From positions 1 through 47,960 of the forward strand of contig JAHCMI010000073.1 of the NCBI GenBank assembly GCA_019192545.1: DNA of 47,960 nt. Direction: 5' to 3'. A model generated the notes under the pieces. That model had not been told where the DNA came from. It was given only the letters and a program-made list of their open reading frames with translations, and made no database searches. Position numbers and translations under genes: made by a program. This document shows, piece by piece, positions 36,187 through 43,419 of this stretch (its first letter is position 1; each line of letters begins with the position of its first letter). Origin of the DNA: Rivularia sp. MS3. GTDB lineage: Bacteria; Cyanobacteriota; Cyanobacteriia; Cyanobacteriales; Nostocaceae.

Positions 36187-36951
36187 TAATTATGCAGCAA
36201 GTAGTAGTTTTGTATATATAAATACAAGCGGCTGTTAACTTTTAATCAACAATTCCGATACGAACAAATAGATGAAAAGATTGAATTTGCTTCTTCTAAT
36301 CTTTTAGCTAGACTTTTTCCCTGATAACATCTATAAGCGATATGAAAGAGTAAAGTCTCAGACTTGCTCTTTCGGATTACTTCTTTCAATAAACCGAATC
36401 TTTATAAGTATTATTACAAATAAAATACTTTATAGCAGTAAAATAGAATACTTATAATCACAATAAAATTAGCAAACCTCATTTTAGCTGACATACAAGC
36501 ATGAAATTATTGCTGTCGCTCTTAGTTTTTTACCCTATGTTGGGTTATTCTAATCATTCCAATCTGTCTTTATGCTATTTCGAGCAACAGTAGATAAATC
36601 CAGAACGTAGCCTACAATTTAAAAATAGACAAGAAAATGTAAATATTGATACACTTCCCTAAGTATTGACCTATGATGCGTTTCTGGCAATGTATCTTTT
36701 CTGTAACGTGTAGCGGATTGGTGATTCAGCTAGGGAGTTAGCACTTCATGTCAGCATTTATATTGCATTAGCCCATTTACGATGCCGAAACGCGGAGCCG
36801 AATCGTCTTTATAACTGCATTCCGGATAATCCCTGCGGTACTTCTACCAGCACGCAAGTTATTTGTTGTTAGTGGCGATTGCAGACCCCATAAGCGCTTT
36901 CTGTTATTCTATAAATGTAAACCACTTTTAGTGATTAGATGGTTAACATTT
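36187..36951. other. Long gap with a hairpin and operator-like repeats
   Basis: No gene seen. GAAAGAG...CTCTTTC around 36344-36374 can form a hairpin. The middle part is AT-rich without recognisable signals; a stretch near 36700-36850 is richer in GC. The right end is operator-like (next entry). Confidence 0.4.
36913..36951. promoter_or_regulatory. Inverted repeat abutting a small DNA-binding gene
   Basis: AAATGTAAACCA (36913-36924) and TGGTTAACATTT (36940-36951) match at 11 of 12 positions and end at the ATG at 36952. ACCACTTTT inside it (36921-36929) recurs as AAAAGTGGT at 37147 and 37170. Probable autoregulatory operator. Confidence 0.55.
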
Positions 36952-37158
36952 ATGGTAGGTAGAAAGAAATTAGACCGCGTAAGTCTTCATGCACGGGTTG
37001 AGCGGGGAACGGTAGATAAATTAAAAGAAGTTGCCCAAATATTAGGCTATATATATAATGATGAGGGTTCCACGGGTCAATTATTAGATGCGATTGCTTC
37101 TGGTGAATTAATATTAATCGCTACGAAAAATAGAAGTGATGTTGATAAAAGTGGTTAA
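36952..37158 (+). CDS. Small basic protein, probable plasmid DNA-binding regulator
   Basis: 68 residues from the ATG (MVGRKKLDRVSLHARVERGT), preferred over an upstream GTG at 36931 because that would run through the inverted repeat. The N-terminus LDRVSLHARVERGTVDKLKEVA has the pattern of a ribbon-helix-helix arm followed by a helix; the rest (STGQLLDAIASGEL) fits a second helix. Small proteins of this kind are common on cyanobacterial plasmids. The AAAAGTGGT repeats on both sides support autoregulation. Confidence 0.65.
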   Translation: MVGRKKLDRVSLHARVERGTVDKLKEVAQILGYIYNDEGSTGQLLDAIASGELILIATKNRSDVDKSG

Positions 37159-37178
37159 TTATATTAACTAAAAGTGGT
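37147..37178. promoter_or_regulatory. AAAAGTGGT direct repeats
   Basis: AAAAGTGGT at 37147-37155 and 37170-37178 (23 bp apart, about two turns), with the reverse form at 36921. The first overlaps the end of the small regulator gene; the second precedes the hairpin and the next gene. Likely binding sites of the regulator. Confidence 0.5.
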
Positions 37179-37189
37179 AAAATTAGTAT

Positions 37190-37209
37190 GGGGATTTTTA
37201 TCCCCTTTT
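37190..37209 (+). terminator. Short GGGGAT/ATCCCC hairpin with T-run
   Basis: GGGGAT (37190-37195) pairs with ATCCCC (37200-37205), followed by TTTT. It lies directly before the ribosome binding site of the gene at 37233 and could be a terminator for the upstream gene or an attenuator for the downstream one. Confidence 0.6.
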
Positions 37210-37232
37210 GCGATTTAAAAGGAGGTGATTGA

Positions 37233-37424
37233 TTGAGCAAAAATGGTAACGGTCATCGAAATGTTTGGAACCCGGTTAAAGTCTTCATTCGTTTATTCCA
37301 AGGAGTTTGGAAGAAAAGGGATGAAGTATCGGGCGAAACATACCTCGTTGACTCAGAAGTTGTCAGAGAAGACCTGGACGATATTGCAGACGAACCAGGT
37401 TCTCAAGACAACGATAATAACTAG
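37233..37424 (+). CDS. Small hypothetical protein behind an extended Shine-Dalgarno site
   Basis: 63 residues from TTG. The site AAAGGAGGTGAT (37218-37229) matches the 16S anti-Shine-Dalgarno sequence over its whole length, unusual for this window. The start TTG is at good spacing, so high translation is likely. Sequence: NVWNPVKVFIRLFQGVWKK is a possible amphipathic helix; the C-terminus is acidic (EDLDDIADEP). An alternative frame at 37243 is disfavoured. A strong terminator follows. Function unknown. Confidence 0.65.
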   Translation: MSKNGNGHRNVWNPVKVFIRLFQGVWKKRDEVSGETYLVDSEVVREDLDDIADEPGSQDNDNN

Positions 37425-37438
37425 CATATAGTTATTAG

Positions 37439-37463
37439 CCCCTAGTAATCTACTAGGGGTTTT
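37439..37463 (+). terminator. Strong Rho-independent terminator
   Basis: CCCCTAGTA (37439-37447) pairs perfectly with TACTAGGGG (37451-37459) around ATC, followed by TTTT. Confidence 0.92.
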
Positions 37464-37492
37464 ATTCTAGTATTGAAATCCCTATAAATATT

Positions 37493-37819
37493 ATGGCAGA
37501 TTCTAAAACTACAGTTTTTTGTCCCGTTTACTATCAAATTATTCAGCGGAGGGGTAATGGATGGGCATTTAAGCATGGCGAACCTTTTATTAACTTATTT
37601 AACGCCCCCACCTTGTCACCCGAAGAAGAGTTTAAAGCTTTTGGTACTTCAATGAAGCATGTTGCTGTTGAATTATTCCGCATTAATGGTGGAAGACAAG
37701 GTTATTATATTGCGAACATTTTAGATAAAAAATATTACTACTGTGGTGCTGAGTGGGAAGATGTAAAGTTAAAGTTGAGGGAATTGGGAATTGGTAAACC
37801 AGACCCAATGGGGAGTTAA
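37493..37819 (+). CDS. Hypothetical plasmid protein
   Basis: 108 residues, soluble. Features seen: FCPVYYQIIQRRGNGWAFKH, NLFNAPTLSPEEEF and a C-terminal WEDVKLKLRELGIGKPDP. No domain I recognise; the compact mixed alpha/beta pattern suggests a folded small protein. It stands alone between two strong terminators. Confidence 0.6.
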   Translation: MADSKTTVFCPVYYQIIQRRGNGWAFKHGEPFINLFNAPTLSPEEEFKAFGTSMKHVAVELFRINGGRQGYYIANILDKKYYYCGAEWEDVKLKLRELGIGKPDPMGS

Positions 37820-37884
37820 TTAAATTCCAGTTATAATTCTCTCAATAATTCGTTTATTCGTCTTATTAATTAAGTACAAAAAAT

Positions 37885-37912
37885 ACCCACCTAGAAGAAG
37901 GTGGGTTTATTA
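37885..37912. terminator. Terminator after the 108-residue gene
   Basis: ACCCACC (37885-37891) pairs with GGTGGGT (37900-37906), followed by TTATTATT. It lies between converging genes. Confidence 0.85.
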
Positions 37913-37943
37913 TTATATGATGGTTAATTAAACCAGTTTTTTA

Positions 37944-38162
37944 TTAATCAACCTCTAAATCTGTACCAACCAAATCTAAAGATTTGGATAATTCAGATTC
38001 AGCATTAAGTAATCCTTGTAAAATATCTCCCATTCTTATATCTGAATCTTCTGGTAGCACTTCATTGAATAATGATGGGTGTTCTTGTTTAAGCTTTTGA
38101 ATTAAGGATAAAGTTTGTAGTATTCCATAGTGAAAATTATCTAGGTCTTTAATTACATTCAT
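37944..38162 (-). CDS. Small hypothetical protein
   Basis: 72 residues, helical and acidic (FHYGILQTLSLIQKLKQEHP, GDILQGLLNAESELSKSLDLV). AGGA lies nine to ten bases before the ATG at 38162. It is the last gene of the leftward cluster, separated from the ATPase gene by the CGGAC repeat region. Function unknown. Confidence 0.55.
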   Translation of the reverse strand: MNVIKDLDNFHYGILQTLSLIQKLKQEHPSLFNEVLPEDSDIRMGDILQGLLNAESELSKSLDLVGTDLEVD

Positions 38163-38282
38163 TTTGTTATTCCTGCTTTCAATAAAGGATTTTTGCTGTG
38201 TATTTACGATTGCCTCGATTTCAGTATTTAGTAGTCTGTATTAGTTGAAATCAGCCGGTGTTAGAAGGTAGGGGATACTGGA

Positions 38283-38483
38283 GGGACAACTCGCGGACTA
38301 AGGACGGACAGATAAGAATAAGATGCGGACAGTTGTCCTTTTCGGACAAGTAACGGACAGCGCGGACAGCTTACGCCCTATGAATGTCCGCGATTTATTC
38401 ATGATGGACGGACGGACAAAGGACAGGGCGGACGAGAGGTAATGTAGGTGTTATTGCTTTGTTGTGTGCCTGTCCGTCCGCGA
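38283..38483. repeat. Dense CGGAC repeat cluster
   Basis: Nine CGGAC words in one orientation (from 38294 to about 38433) and three GTCCG in the other (38386, 38471, 38475) within 200 bp, several spaced near one or two helical turns (11, 21, 17, 11, 9 bp for the first six). GC content is well above its surroundings. It begins just after the stop of the large ATPase gene. Candidate iterons (origin or centromere) or a structured 3' region; not a tandem repeat in the strict sense. Confidence 0.6.
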
Positions 38484-38485
38484 GT

Positions 38486-40474
38486 CTAATTTAAGTCGGA
38501 AGCTATATATAGTTCGCTCGGTTCTTCTCCTATTTTTCTAACTAAATTTGCATAGTATAATTCTCCAAGGTAATAACGAATTTCTTTAGCAGGTGGCTTA
38601 TCTGCTCCAAATGGACGTTTATCACAAACTGCTTTTACTTTAACTGGTTCTCCGTTTGTATCTCTGTTTGCTTCTTTTAATTTATCAAGTACGGCAAGAG
38701 ATTTTTCGCTAATTGAGGCGTATTTACTACTCAATCCTTCGTTAAATAGTTTATCCAATTTATCGGTTTTATCAGCGTTATTTTGTTGATTTTGAATTAC
38801 AGTAGGTGCTTCTGTTGCTGGTAATTGTGTAGGTGTTTCTGGTGGATTAATGAATGTATTTGAATCGCGGTCGTAGCCAGAATAATTCGTCATCTCTGGC
38901 ATTGGTAGCCATTCATCAAATTTGCTGTAAAAGAATGCTCTGTCTCTCGGACTTTTATCACATAAAACTCTTACGTCATCAAAAACATATTTGGTATTAG
39001 CGGTAAATTTTGTCCGATTCATCATGTCAAAACTGGCGCTTGCTTCCCCTTTTTTTGTACAAAGTAAAGCCAATCTTGCAAATTGAGAAAGTATTCCGGT
39101 GTTAATTCCTAAATCGCTAACGTGAGGGTTTTGACAAACAATCCAGGATGAAACTCCTTCGCTTCCTCCTAAGCTTGGAAGTTCTCCTACTCTACTTTTT
39201 AAAAGGTCGGCTTTTTTTACTAATGCGTATTTGATTCCCATCGTTGTGGCTTCGTCTAAAACTAATAGTTTTCTACCTTTAATTAAGTAAAATTCTTCCC
39301 AAAAGCTTTCATAGGCTGCAACTGCTTTTTCTGGGTCTGCACCTAATGTTTTAAAACTTCTGTATGTGTCAACGCATCCGGTTAAGTAACCTTTTTCTTT
39401 GGGGTCTGCTTTGGGGTCAATGTAGAAGATGTGAATATCGGGATGCAGTTTTTTGACTTGTCGTAATGCGTTCGAGATAACTATTCCTTTACCACCACCA
39501 CCCGGAGAACAAATAATTAAATTACCTACGTTTTCTGCTATTGCGTTAATTAATTCTTCTGGTTGGTGTTTGGCAACTTCAAGTAAACATTCCTGACGTA
39601 CTTCGTCTACTGGTAAGCGATAAGCCATTTTTTCTATGAATGTTTGGGGGAGTACTGTTTGTGTTTCTTCCTTTTGAAGTGGGGGATTTAGTTTACCCTT
39701 GATTTGACACATTAGGTCTTCATCTAAGGTGGTATCCGGGCTTACGGTGTCAGCTAATTTATTAATTTGTTTAGTAATTTCTTTGGTATTATTCCCAAAA
39801 CCACCTTCTACATAAGCTTTACGCAGGACGTAGTAAATAGCGAATCGCTTACCTTCTGGGAGGTTGGAAAGTAATTCCAGAATCATTCCCTGGTAGTCCA
39901 CGAGCATTTCTAGTTCTCGTGCTGTGGAAGTGGGCAGGAAGGCGAGTTTTTCTGCTCGTTGTGGGTCTATATCATAATTGGTTTCTTTGAGTGCTTCTCG
40001 TCCGTCAGCGCTGGTTGATACTGCTAGTTTTTGCAATGTAAACCCGTTGAAGGGAATGGGGAGAATTCGTCCCAATCTTAAAGCGCTGTCAGCGACGGAT
40101 GCAGCGTAACCAAATAAACCCAATCCTATGGCGATTGGAGCGACGGGAGCCGCAGCGGTGCCAGTCAAGGCGAATGCTGCAACACCTACGGACAATCCTA
40201 ATAACTGGGATAAACCCCCGTGCATTCTGTTGTTGTTTGATTCAGAAAGTAAAGATTCGGCGCGGAGTTGCAGCCATTCGGCAACTCCACCAGCTTCTAA
40301 TAATTCTGTGGCGGGGAATCCGTTTTTTAGTTGACGAAACTGTTTTTCTAGTTCGTAGAATTCTATGCGTTCTGGGGAGATTGCTTTGTTATCAGTTTTT
40401 GATTGTGGGTTGGATTGATTGGGTTCTGTTTCCGAATGATTGTTTTTATCTGAAAAATTATTGCTGTTTAGCAT
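38486..40474 (-). CDS. P-loop ATPase with membrane-associated N-terminal region, plasmid type
   Basis: I use the ATG at 40474 (MLNSNNFSDKN); a longer frame to 40615 begins inside a repeat and has no ribosome binding site. 662 residues. A hydrophobic segment (GLSVGVAAFALTGTAAAP and on, about residues 90-125) could insert in the membrane. The ATPase core has LIICSPGGGGKGIV, a P-loop whose usual Ser/Thr after Lys is Gly, and Walker B KLLVLDEATTM. The shape recalls HerA/FtsK/VirD4-like or VirB4-like ATPases of DNA transfer, but I cannot place it in a family. It is in a leftward cluster with a multi-spanning membrane protein and the actin-like module. Confidence 0.65.
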   Translation of the reverse strand: MLNSNNFSDKNNHSETEPNQSNPQSKTDNKAISPERIEFYELEKQFRQLKNGFPATELLEAGGVAEWLQLRAESLLSESNNNRMHGGLSQLLGLSVGVAAFALTGTAAAPVAPIAIGLGLFGYAASVADSALRLGRILPIPFNGFTLQKLAVSTSADGREALKETNYDIDPQRAEKLAFLPTSTARELEMLVDYQGMILELLSNLPEGKRFAIYYVLRKAYVEGGFGNNTKEITKQINKLADTVSPDTTLDEDLMCQIKGKLNPPLQKEETQTVLPQTFIEKMAYRLPVDEVRQECLLEVAKHQPEELINAIAENVGNLIICSPGGGGKGIVISNALRQVKKLHPDIHIFYIDPKADPKEKGYLTGCVDTYRSFKTLGADPEKAVAAYESFWEEFYLIKGRKLLVLDEATTMGIKYALVKKADLLKSRVGELPSLGGSEGVSSWIVCQNPHVSDLGINTGILSQFARLALLCTKKGEASASFDMMNRTKFTANTKYVFDDVRVLCDKSPRDRAFFYSKFDEWLPMPEMTNYSGYDRDSNTFINPPETPTQLPATEAPTVIQNQQNNADKTDKLDKLFNEGLSSKYASISEKSLAVLDKLKEANRDTNGEPVKVKAVCDKRPFGADKPPAKEIRYYLGELYYANLVRKIGEEPSELYIASDLN

Positions 40475-41023
40475 GGTTAAGTCAATATTGTTACGATGGT
40501 GGGATACGGCGTTGAAGAGATGGGGAAGGAAACTAGAGGCTCTGGGAAGATAGAAGAAAAAATATGAAGATAAAAAGTAAATTAGGCTTCCGCGTGTATG
40601 CACTGTACGCTGCAATTAAATAACATTATGGGTAATTATAGAAACCGTTACGGGAACAGCGTTCGTTGAGTCTATACCCTCTCAGAAGGCAGTCCCCATG
40701 AAAAAAATAATTGTCACCACTAATTACCTAAGTAGTTTGAACTTCTTACTTCTTACTTTTTACTTCTTACTTAGAAGTCAGAAGCCTGCATATAACGGAT
40801 GTTTGGCATGGGAACTTTCTCTGTAAAAGCGATGGTGCTGGCAAGGGTTGCAGGGCGAATGCAGTTACTGGGATTCCTTCTTAGATAGAAGTAAAAGGGC
40901 GCTCCGAAAATAAGCTTTTTTGGGAGTGTATGCTGTGTACACTGCATTGTTTATAGATGCTCTTTCAACGAAAGGGAGCGCCAATTTCTATATCCAACGG
41001 CGGGTGATTACCGGGGCTTTTCT
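40475..41023. other. Intergenic region with several repeat types
   Basis: No gene. Contents: a 21-bp repeat GTGTATGC-N2-TGTAC-N2-TGCA at 40594-40614 and 40926-40946 (18 of 21 identical); a heptanucleotide tandem repeat at 40741-40772; and an inverted pair GGCGCTCC (40898-40905)/GGAGCGCC (40975-40982) enclosing the second 21-bp copy. A promoter for the ATPase gene should lie here, separating it from the membrane genes upstream. Confidence 0.55.
40741..40772. repeat. Heptanucleotide tandem repeat
   Basis: About 4.5 units of ACTTCTT, one altered to ACTTTTT. Short heptanucleotide tandem repeats are known in heterocystous cyanobacteria; this supports the host assignment. Confidence 0.8.
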
Positions 41024-41773
41024 TCAACCGCGACCATTAAGACGGAGCATAATTCCAAACCCAGTTTCAGCGGCGAAAATCTTGATGATATTTACCACCG
41101 TGACAGTCGCAACTGTCATGGGGTTTCCCCAATAATTGAGGGGGTTGTGGGCGCTGAAAGTGACCACGGCATCCCAAATCCAACACACAATTGCAGCAAC
41201 TCCCACGATGATGTACTGAACCATGCCCGCGTTTACGAAGTCGTCATGTGCTGCTTTAGCTCGGTTAATCTTTCCGGAGGGGGCGCTTCCTGCGTCAAAT
41301 TGGGAGTAGTAATCTAAAGTACCTTTGGCTTCTTCTGGGGTGTTACCGCGTAATGCCATTCCTTCTATGACTTGGATAATGGTACTGGTGACGACTGAGC
41401 CAACAAATGAAGCCCATTGTGGAGTTAGCAGCAGTCCCAGGGATGCCCAAAGCCCTAATACAGCTTTACCTTCTGGTGTTCCAAACTGAGTTAGAGCAGG
41501 CGCTCCAGGGTTTGCTGCTTGCCAATAAGCATCGCTAGAGATTACTAATCCCCAAATAAATACGCCCAAACCTAACAGTCCGCGACCTCTGCCACGTAAG
41601 AAGAAGCAGGTAATGTTGATGATTTGATTTGGGATAAAAAGCAAGATTCGCGCTAGTGTATTTCCGAAGTTGTTTTTGGATGCTTTATCTTTACTGCCGA
41701 AGCCCACGAAGGTTTTATTACTGCTGGATTTACTGCTGTTGGTGCTGTTATTTCTCTTGGTAGGGATTGCCAT
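41024..41773 (-). CDS. Multi-spanning membrane protein of the leftward cluster
   Basis: 249 residues. A Ser/Asn-rich cytoplasmic head (about 1-35) is followed by about five hydrophobic segments: ARILLFIPNQIINITCFFL, GLLGLGVFIWGLVISS, VLGLWASLGLLL with the adjoining stretch, MVQYIIVGVAAIVCWIW and VATVTVVNIIKIFAAE. No known transporter motif. It starts two bases after the stop of the 149-residue gene, so the two are co-transcribed. Its context suggests a membrane platform for the ATPase or the actin-like filament. Confidence 0.75.
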   Translation of the reverse strand: MAIPTKRNNSTNSSKSSSNKTFVGFGSKDKASKNNFGNTLARILLFIPNQIINITCFFLRGRGRGLLGLGVFIWGLVISSDAYWQAANPGAPALTQFGTPEGKAVLGLWASLGLLLTPQWASFVGSVVTSTIIQVIEGMALRGNTPEEAKGTLDYYSQFDAGSAPSGKINRAKAAHDDFVNAGMVQYIIVGVAAIVCWIWDAVVTFSAHNPLNYWGNPMTVATVTVVNIIKIFAAETGFGIMLRLNGRG

Positions 41774-41775
41774 AA

Positions 41776-42225
41776 TTATTTACTTTCTTGTTGGTTTTCA
41801 ATCGTTAAGCAGGTATTTAAGTAATGTTGTTTCCACTCAAGGCGTTGGTTACGGATGCGACCTATACATACACCGTTGCGGTCAAAAACTTGGATGCGTT
41901 GATTGGGCTTAAATGCTGATATATCAAGTTTTGGGGGATGATTTACGTTATCTGTGTAGTTTTCTACGGTCACGTTGCTGTATTCAACGTGTTCCCCTGC
42001 TCTTGATGCTGCATCTAAGCTTTTTCTACGTTCTGAGAAGCTATATCGACGCAGTTCTTCTCGTCTAGCTATGGCGGATTTTTGTAGTTGCAGGTTCAAA
42101 GAAGCTTGTTGTTCTTTGATAGCTACTCCTACTTGTTGGAATACGGCAGGAATAAAGGGGACTAGACATATTGCAGCCCCCAAGCTACCAAGAACATAGC
42201 TGGTGGTTCTCAGGGTATTTTTCAT
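41776..42225 (-). CDS. Small protein with N-terminal membrane anchor
   Basis: 149 residues: one hydrophobic segment (SYVLGSLGAAICLVPFIPAVF, about 8-28), a helical charged region (ALQKSAIARREELRRYSF part) and a C-terminal beta-rich region (FKPNQRIQVFDRNGVCIGRI). Co-transcribed with the membrane protein downstream (2-base gap) and the gene upstream (3-base gap). Function unknown. Confidence 0.7.
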   Translation of the reverse strand: MKNTLRTTSYVLGSLGAAICLVPFIPAVFQQVGVAIKEQQASLNLQLQKSAIARREELRRYSFSERRKSLDAASRAGEHVEYSNVTVENYTDNVNHPPKLDISAFKPNQRIQVFDRNGVCIGRIRNQRLEWKQHYLNTCLTIENQQESK

Positions 42226-42228
42226 TGC

Positions 42229-42570
42229 TTAGTCAAAATTAAATTCGTATTGGTGTAATACAATGTCCGCTTGTTCTGGACTCTCACACACCCAACAATC
42301 AACCTTTTCCCATTTCCGACAATCGCGTTTTTGTAAATCAAGTATCGCCATGAAGTTAATTAGGTTGTTGAATTCTTCGCCCAACTGATAGGTGAAGTAT
42401 TGAATTTCTTGGTTGAATTCTGACTGCCAGCAGACGAGTGGAATTGCTAGTCGTCCTGCAAATTCAATAATGTTGGCGCGTTGTATGATTTGGTCGCGAT
42501 GGTTCTCAAAGTCGTTCTCGTCAAGGCATTCAGCAAAAAATAAGTTAGTGTCAACAATGCAACTTTCCAT
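42229..42570 (-). CDS. Small hypothetical protein
   Basis: 113 residues. The start MESCIVDTNLFFAECLDENDF superficially recalls the first strand of a PIN domain (Asp-Thr-Asn), but the later acidic residues typical of PIN are not clear, so I leave it unnamed. Trp/Cys-rich C-terminus (DCRKWEKVDCWVCESPEQ). Tight spacing with the anchored protein gene downstream. Confidence 0.6.
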   Translation of the reverse strand: MESCIVDTNLFFAECLDENDFENHRDQIIQRANIIEFAGRLAIPLVCWQSEFNQEIQYFTYQLGEEFNNLINFMAILDLQKRDCRKWEKVDCWVCESPEQADIVLHQYEFNFD

Positions 42571-42615
42571 TTTTGGTACAATTCCTTCGTATTTGTTATT
42601 TTCTGGTCTTTCTCC

Positions 42616-42861
42616 CTATTCCTCTAACATTGGGAGAAGGACTTTTATTTTGATAGCGCTGAGGACGGCTTGATTTACGTGTTCTCGGCTGGGAGTAAAG
42701 TTTGGGGCAAGGTGATATTTGAGAACAAGTCCTTCCCATCGCCGGATAACCCACCCCTGCTTTTCCATGTAGGAGTTAATTTCTGCACCCCGTTTCTTAC
42801 CGTGTTTGAGGGATTTACGAATTTCTGAGAATAACCACCAACTATCTTTTTTCTTAGCCAT
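42616..42861 (-). CDS. Small basic hypothetical protein
   Basis: 81 residues, basic: KKKDSWWLFSEIRKSLKHGKK, then a predicted helix-strand region (WVIRRWEGLVLKYHLAP). Possibly DNA-binding. Within the leftward cluster, 45 bases before the next start. Another frame (42675-42869) overlaps but is less convincing. Confidence 0.6.
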   Translation of the reverse strand: MAKKKDSWWLFSEIRKSLKHGKKRGAEINSYMEKQGWVIRRWEGLVLKYHLAPNFTPSREHVNQAVLSAIKIKVLLPMLEE

Positions 42862-42960
42862 GATTTCAATAGGTGTAATGATTCAATCGATTAAAAAAGT
42901 TAAAACCAGTATGAGAATTAGACAGACTATTAACTGCATGGAGCTTCTGAAGGATTTTAA

Positions 42961-43419
42961 TTACATCAATAAGTCGCTTAAACTCTCCCTTGCACTTGTT
43001 TTTTTACGTTTGGACTGCTCTCGTTTTGAGTCTGGAGTCTCATCAAATGCTTTATCTGTCACATCAGGAGCCGTTTGTAAGGTCTGTTTAGGTAATGAAG
43101 TTGAGGGATTATACAACAAGTGTGTTGAATTGGTGGATACTGTTAACCATTGAATTAAATGAGAACGCGCAATACTTGACACGCTTGCACCCGAACCATG
43201 AGACATCTGTGTGAATATACGAGCGTGACGCGGTTTAATCCTGACTCTGCAAACATAATCGTTTAATAAGTTTGGAACTGGAGGTAACGGTATTTGCCAA
43301 TTAAGCAAGACAGCATCAAAAATCACTGCAAGTGTTTCGCTTAAGTTCTCGTGCTGCCATGCTTCACTAATCGCTTTGAGTCTTCCCCCTAACTGTTTGC
43401 TGAGGGTAAGGTCGCTCAT
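42961..43419 (-). CDS. ParR-like partner of the actin-like protein
   Basis: 152 residues. The N-terminus (LTLSKQLGGRLKAISEAW, then LSETLAVIFDAVL) fits a ribbon-helix-helix domain; the C-terminal third is Lys/Ser-rich and probably disordered. The start codon overlaps the stop of the upstream actin-like gene (ATGA). In type II partition systems parM is followed by parR, a small DNA-binding adaptor, so the placement and fold fit that role. Direct similarity to known ParR is not visible. Confidence 0.6.
   Translation of the reverse strand: MSDLTLSKQLGGRLKAISEAWQHENLSETLAVIFDAVLLNWQIPLPPVPNLLNDYVCRVRIKPRHARIFTQMSHGSGASVSSIARSHLIQWLTVSTNSTHLLYNPSTSLPKQTLQTAPDVTDKAFDETPDSKREQSKRKKTSARESLSDLLM

Noticed and set aside
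42229-42570. PIN-domain toxin for the 113-residue protein
   Set aside because: Only the first Asp-Thr-Asn is suggestive; the remaining acidic residues of a PIN site are not evident and no antitoxin is next to it.
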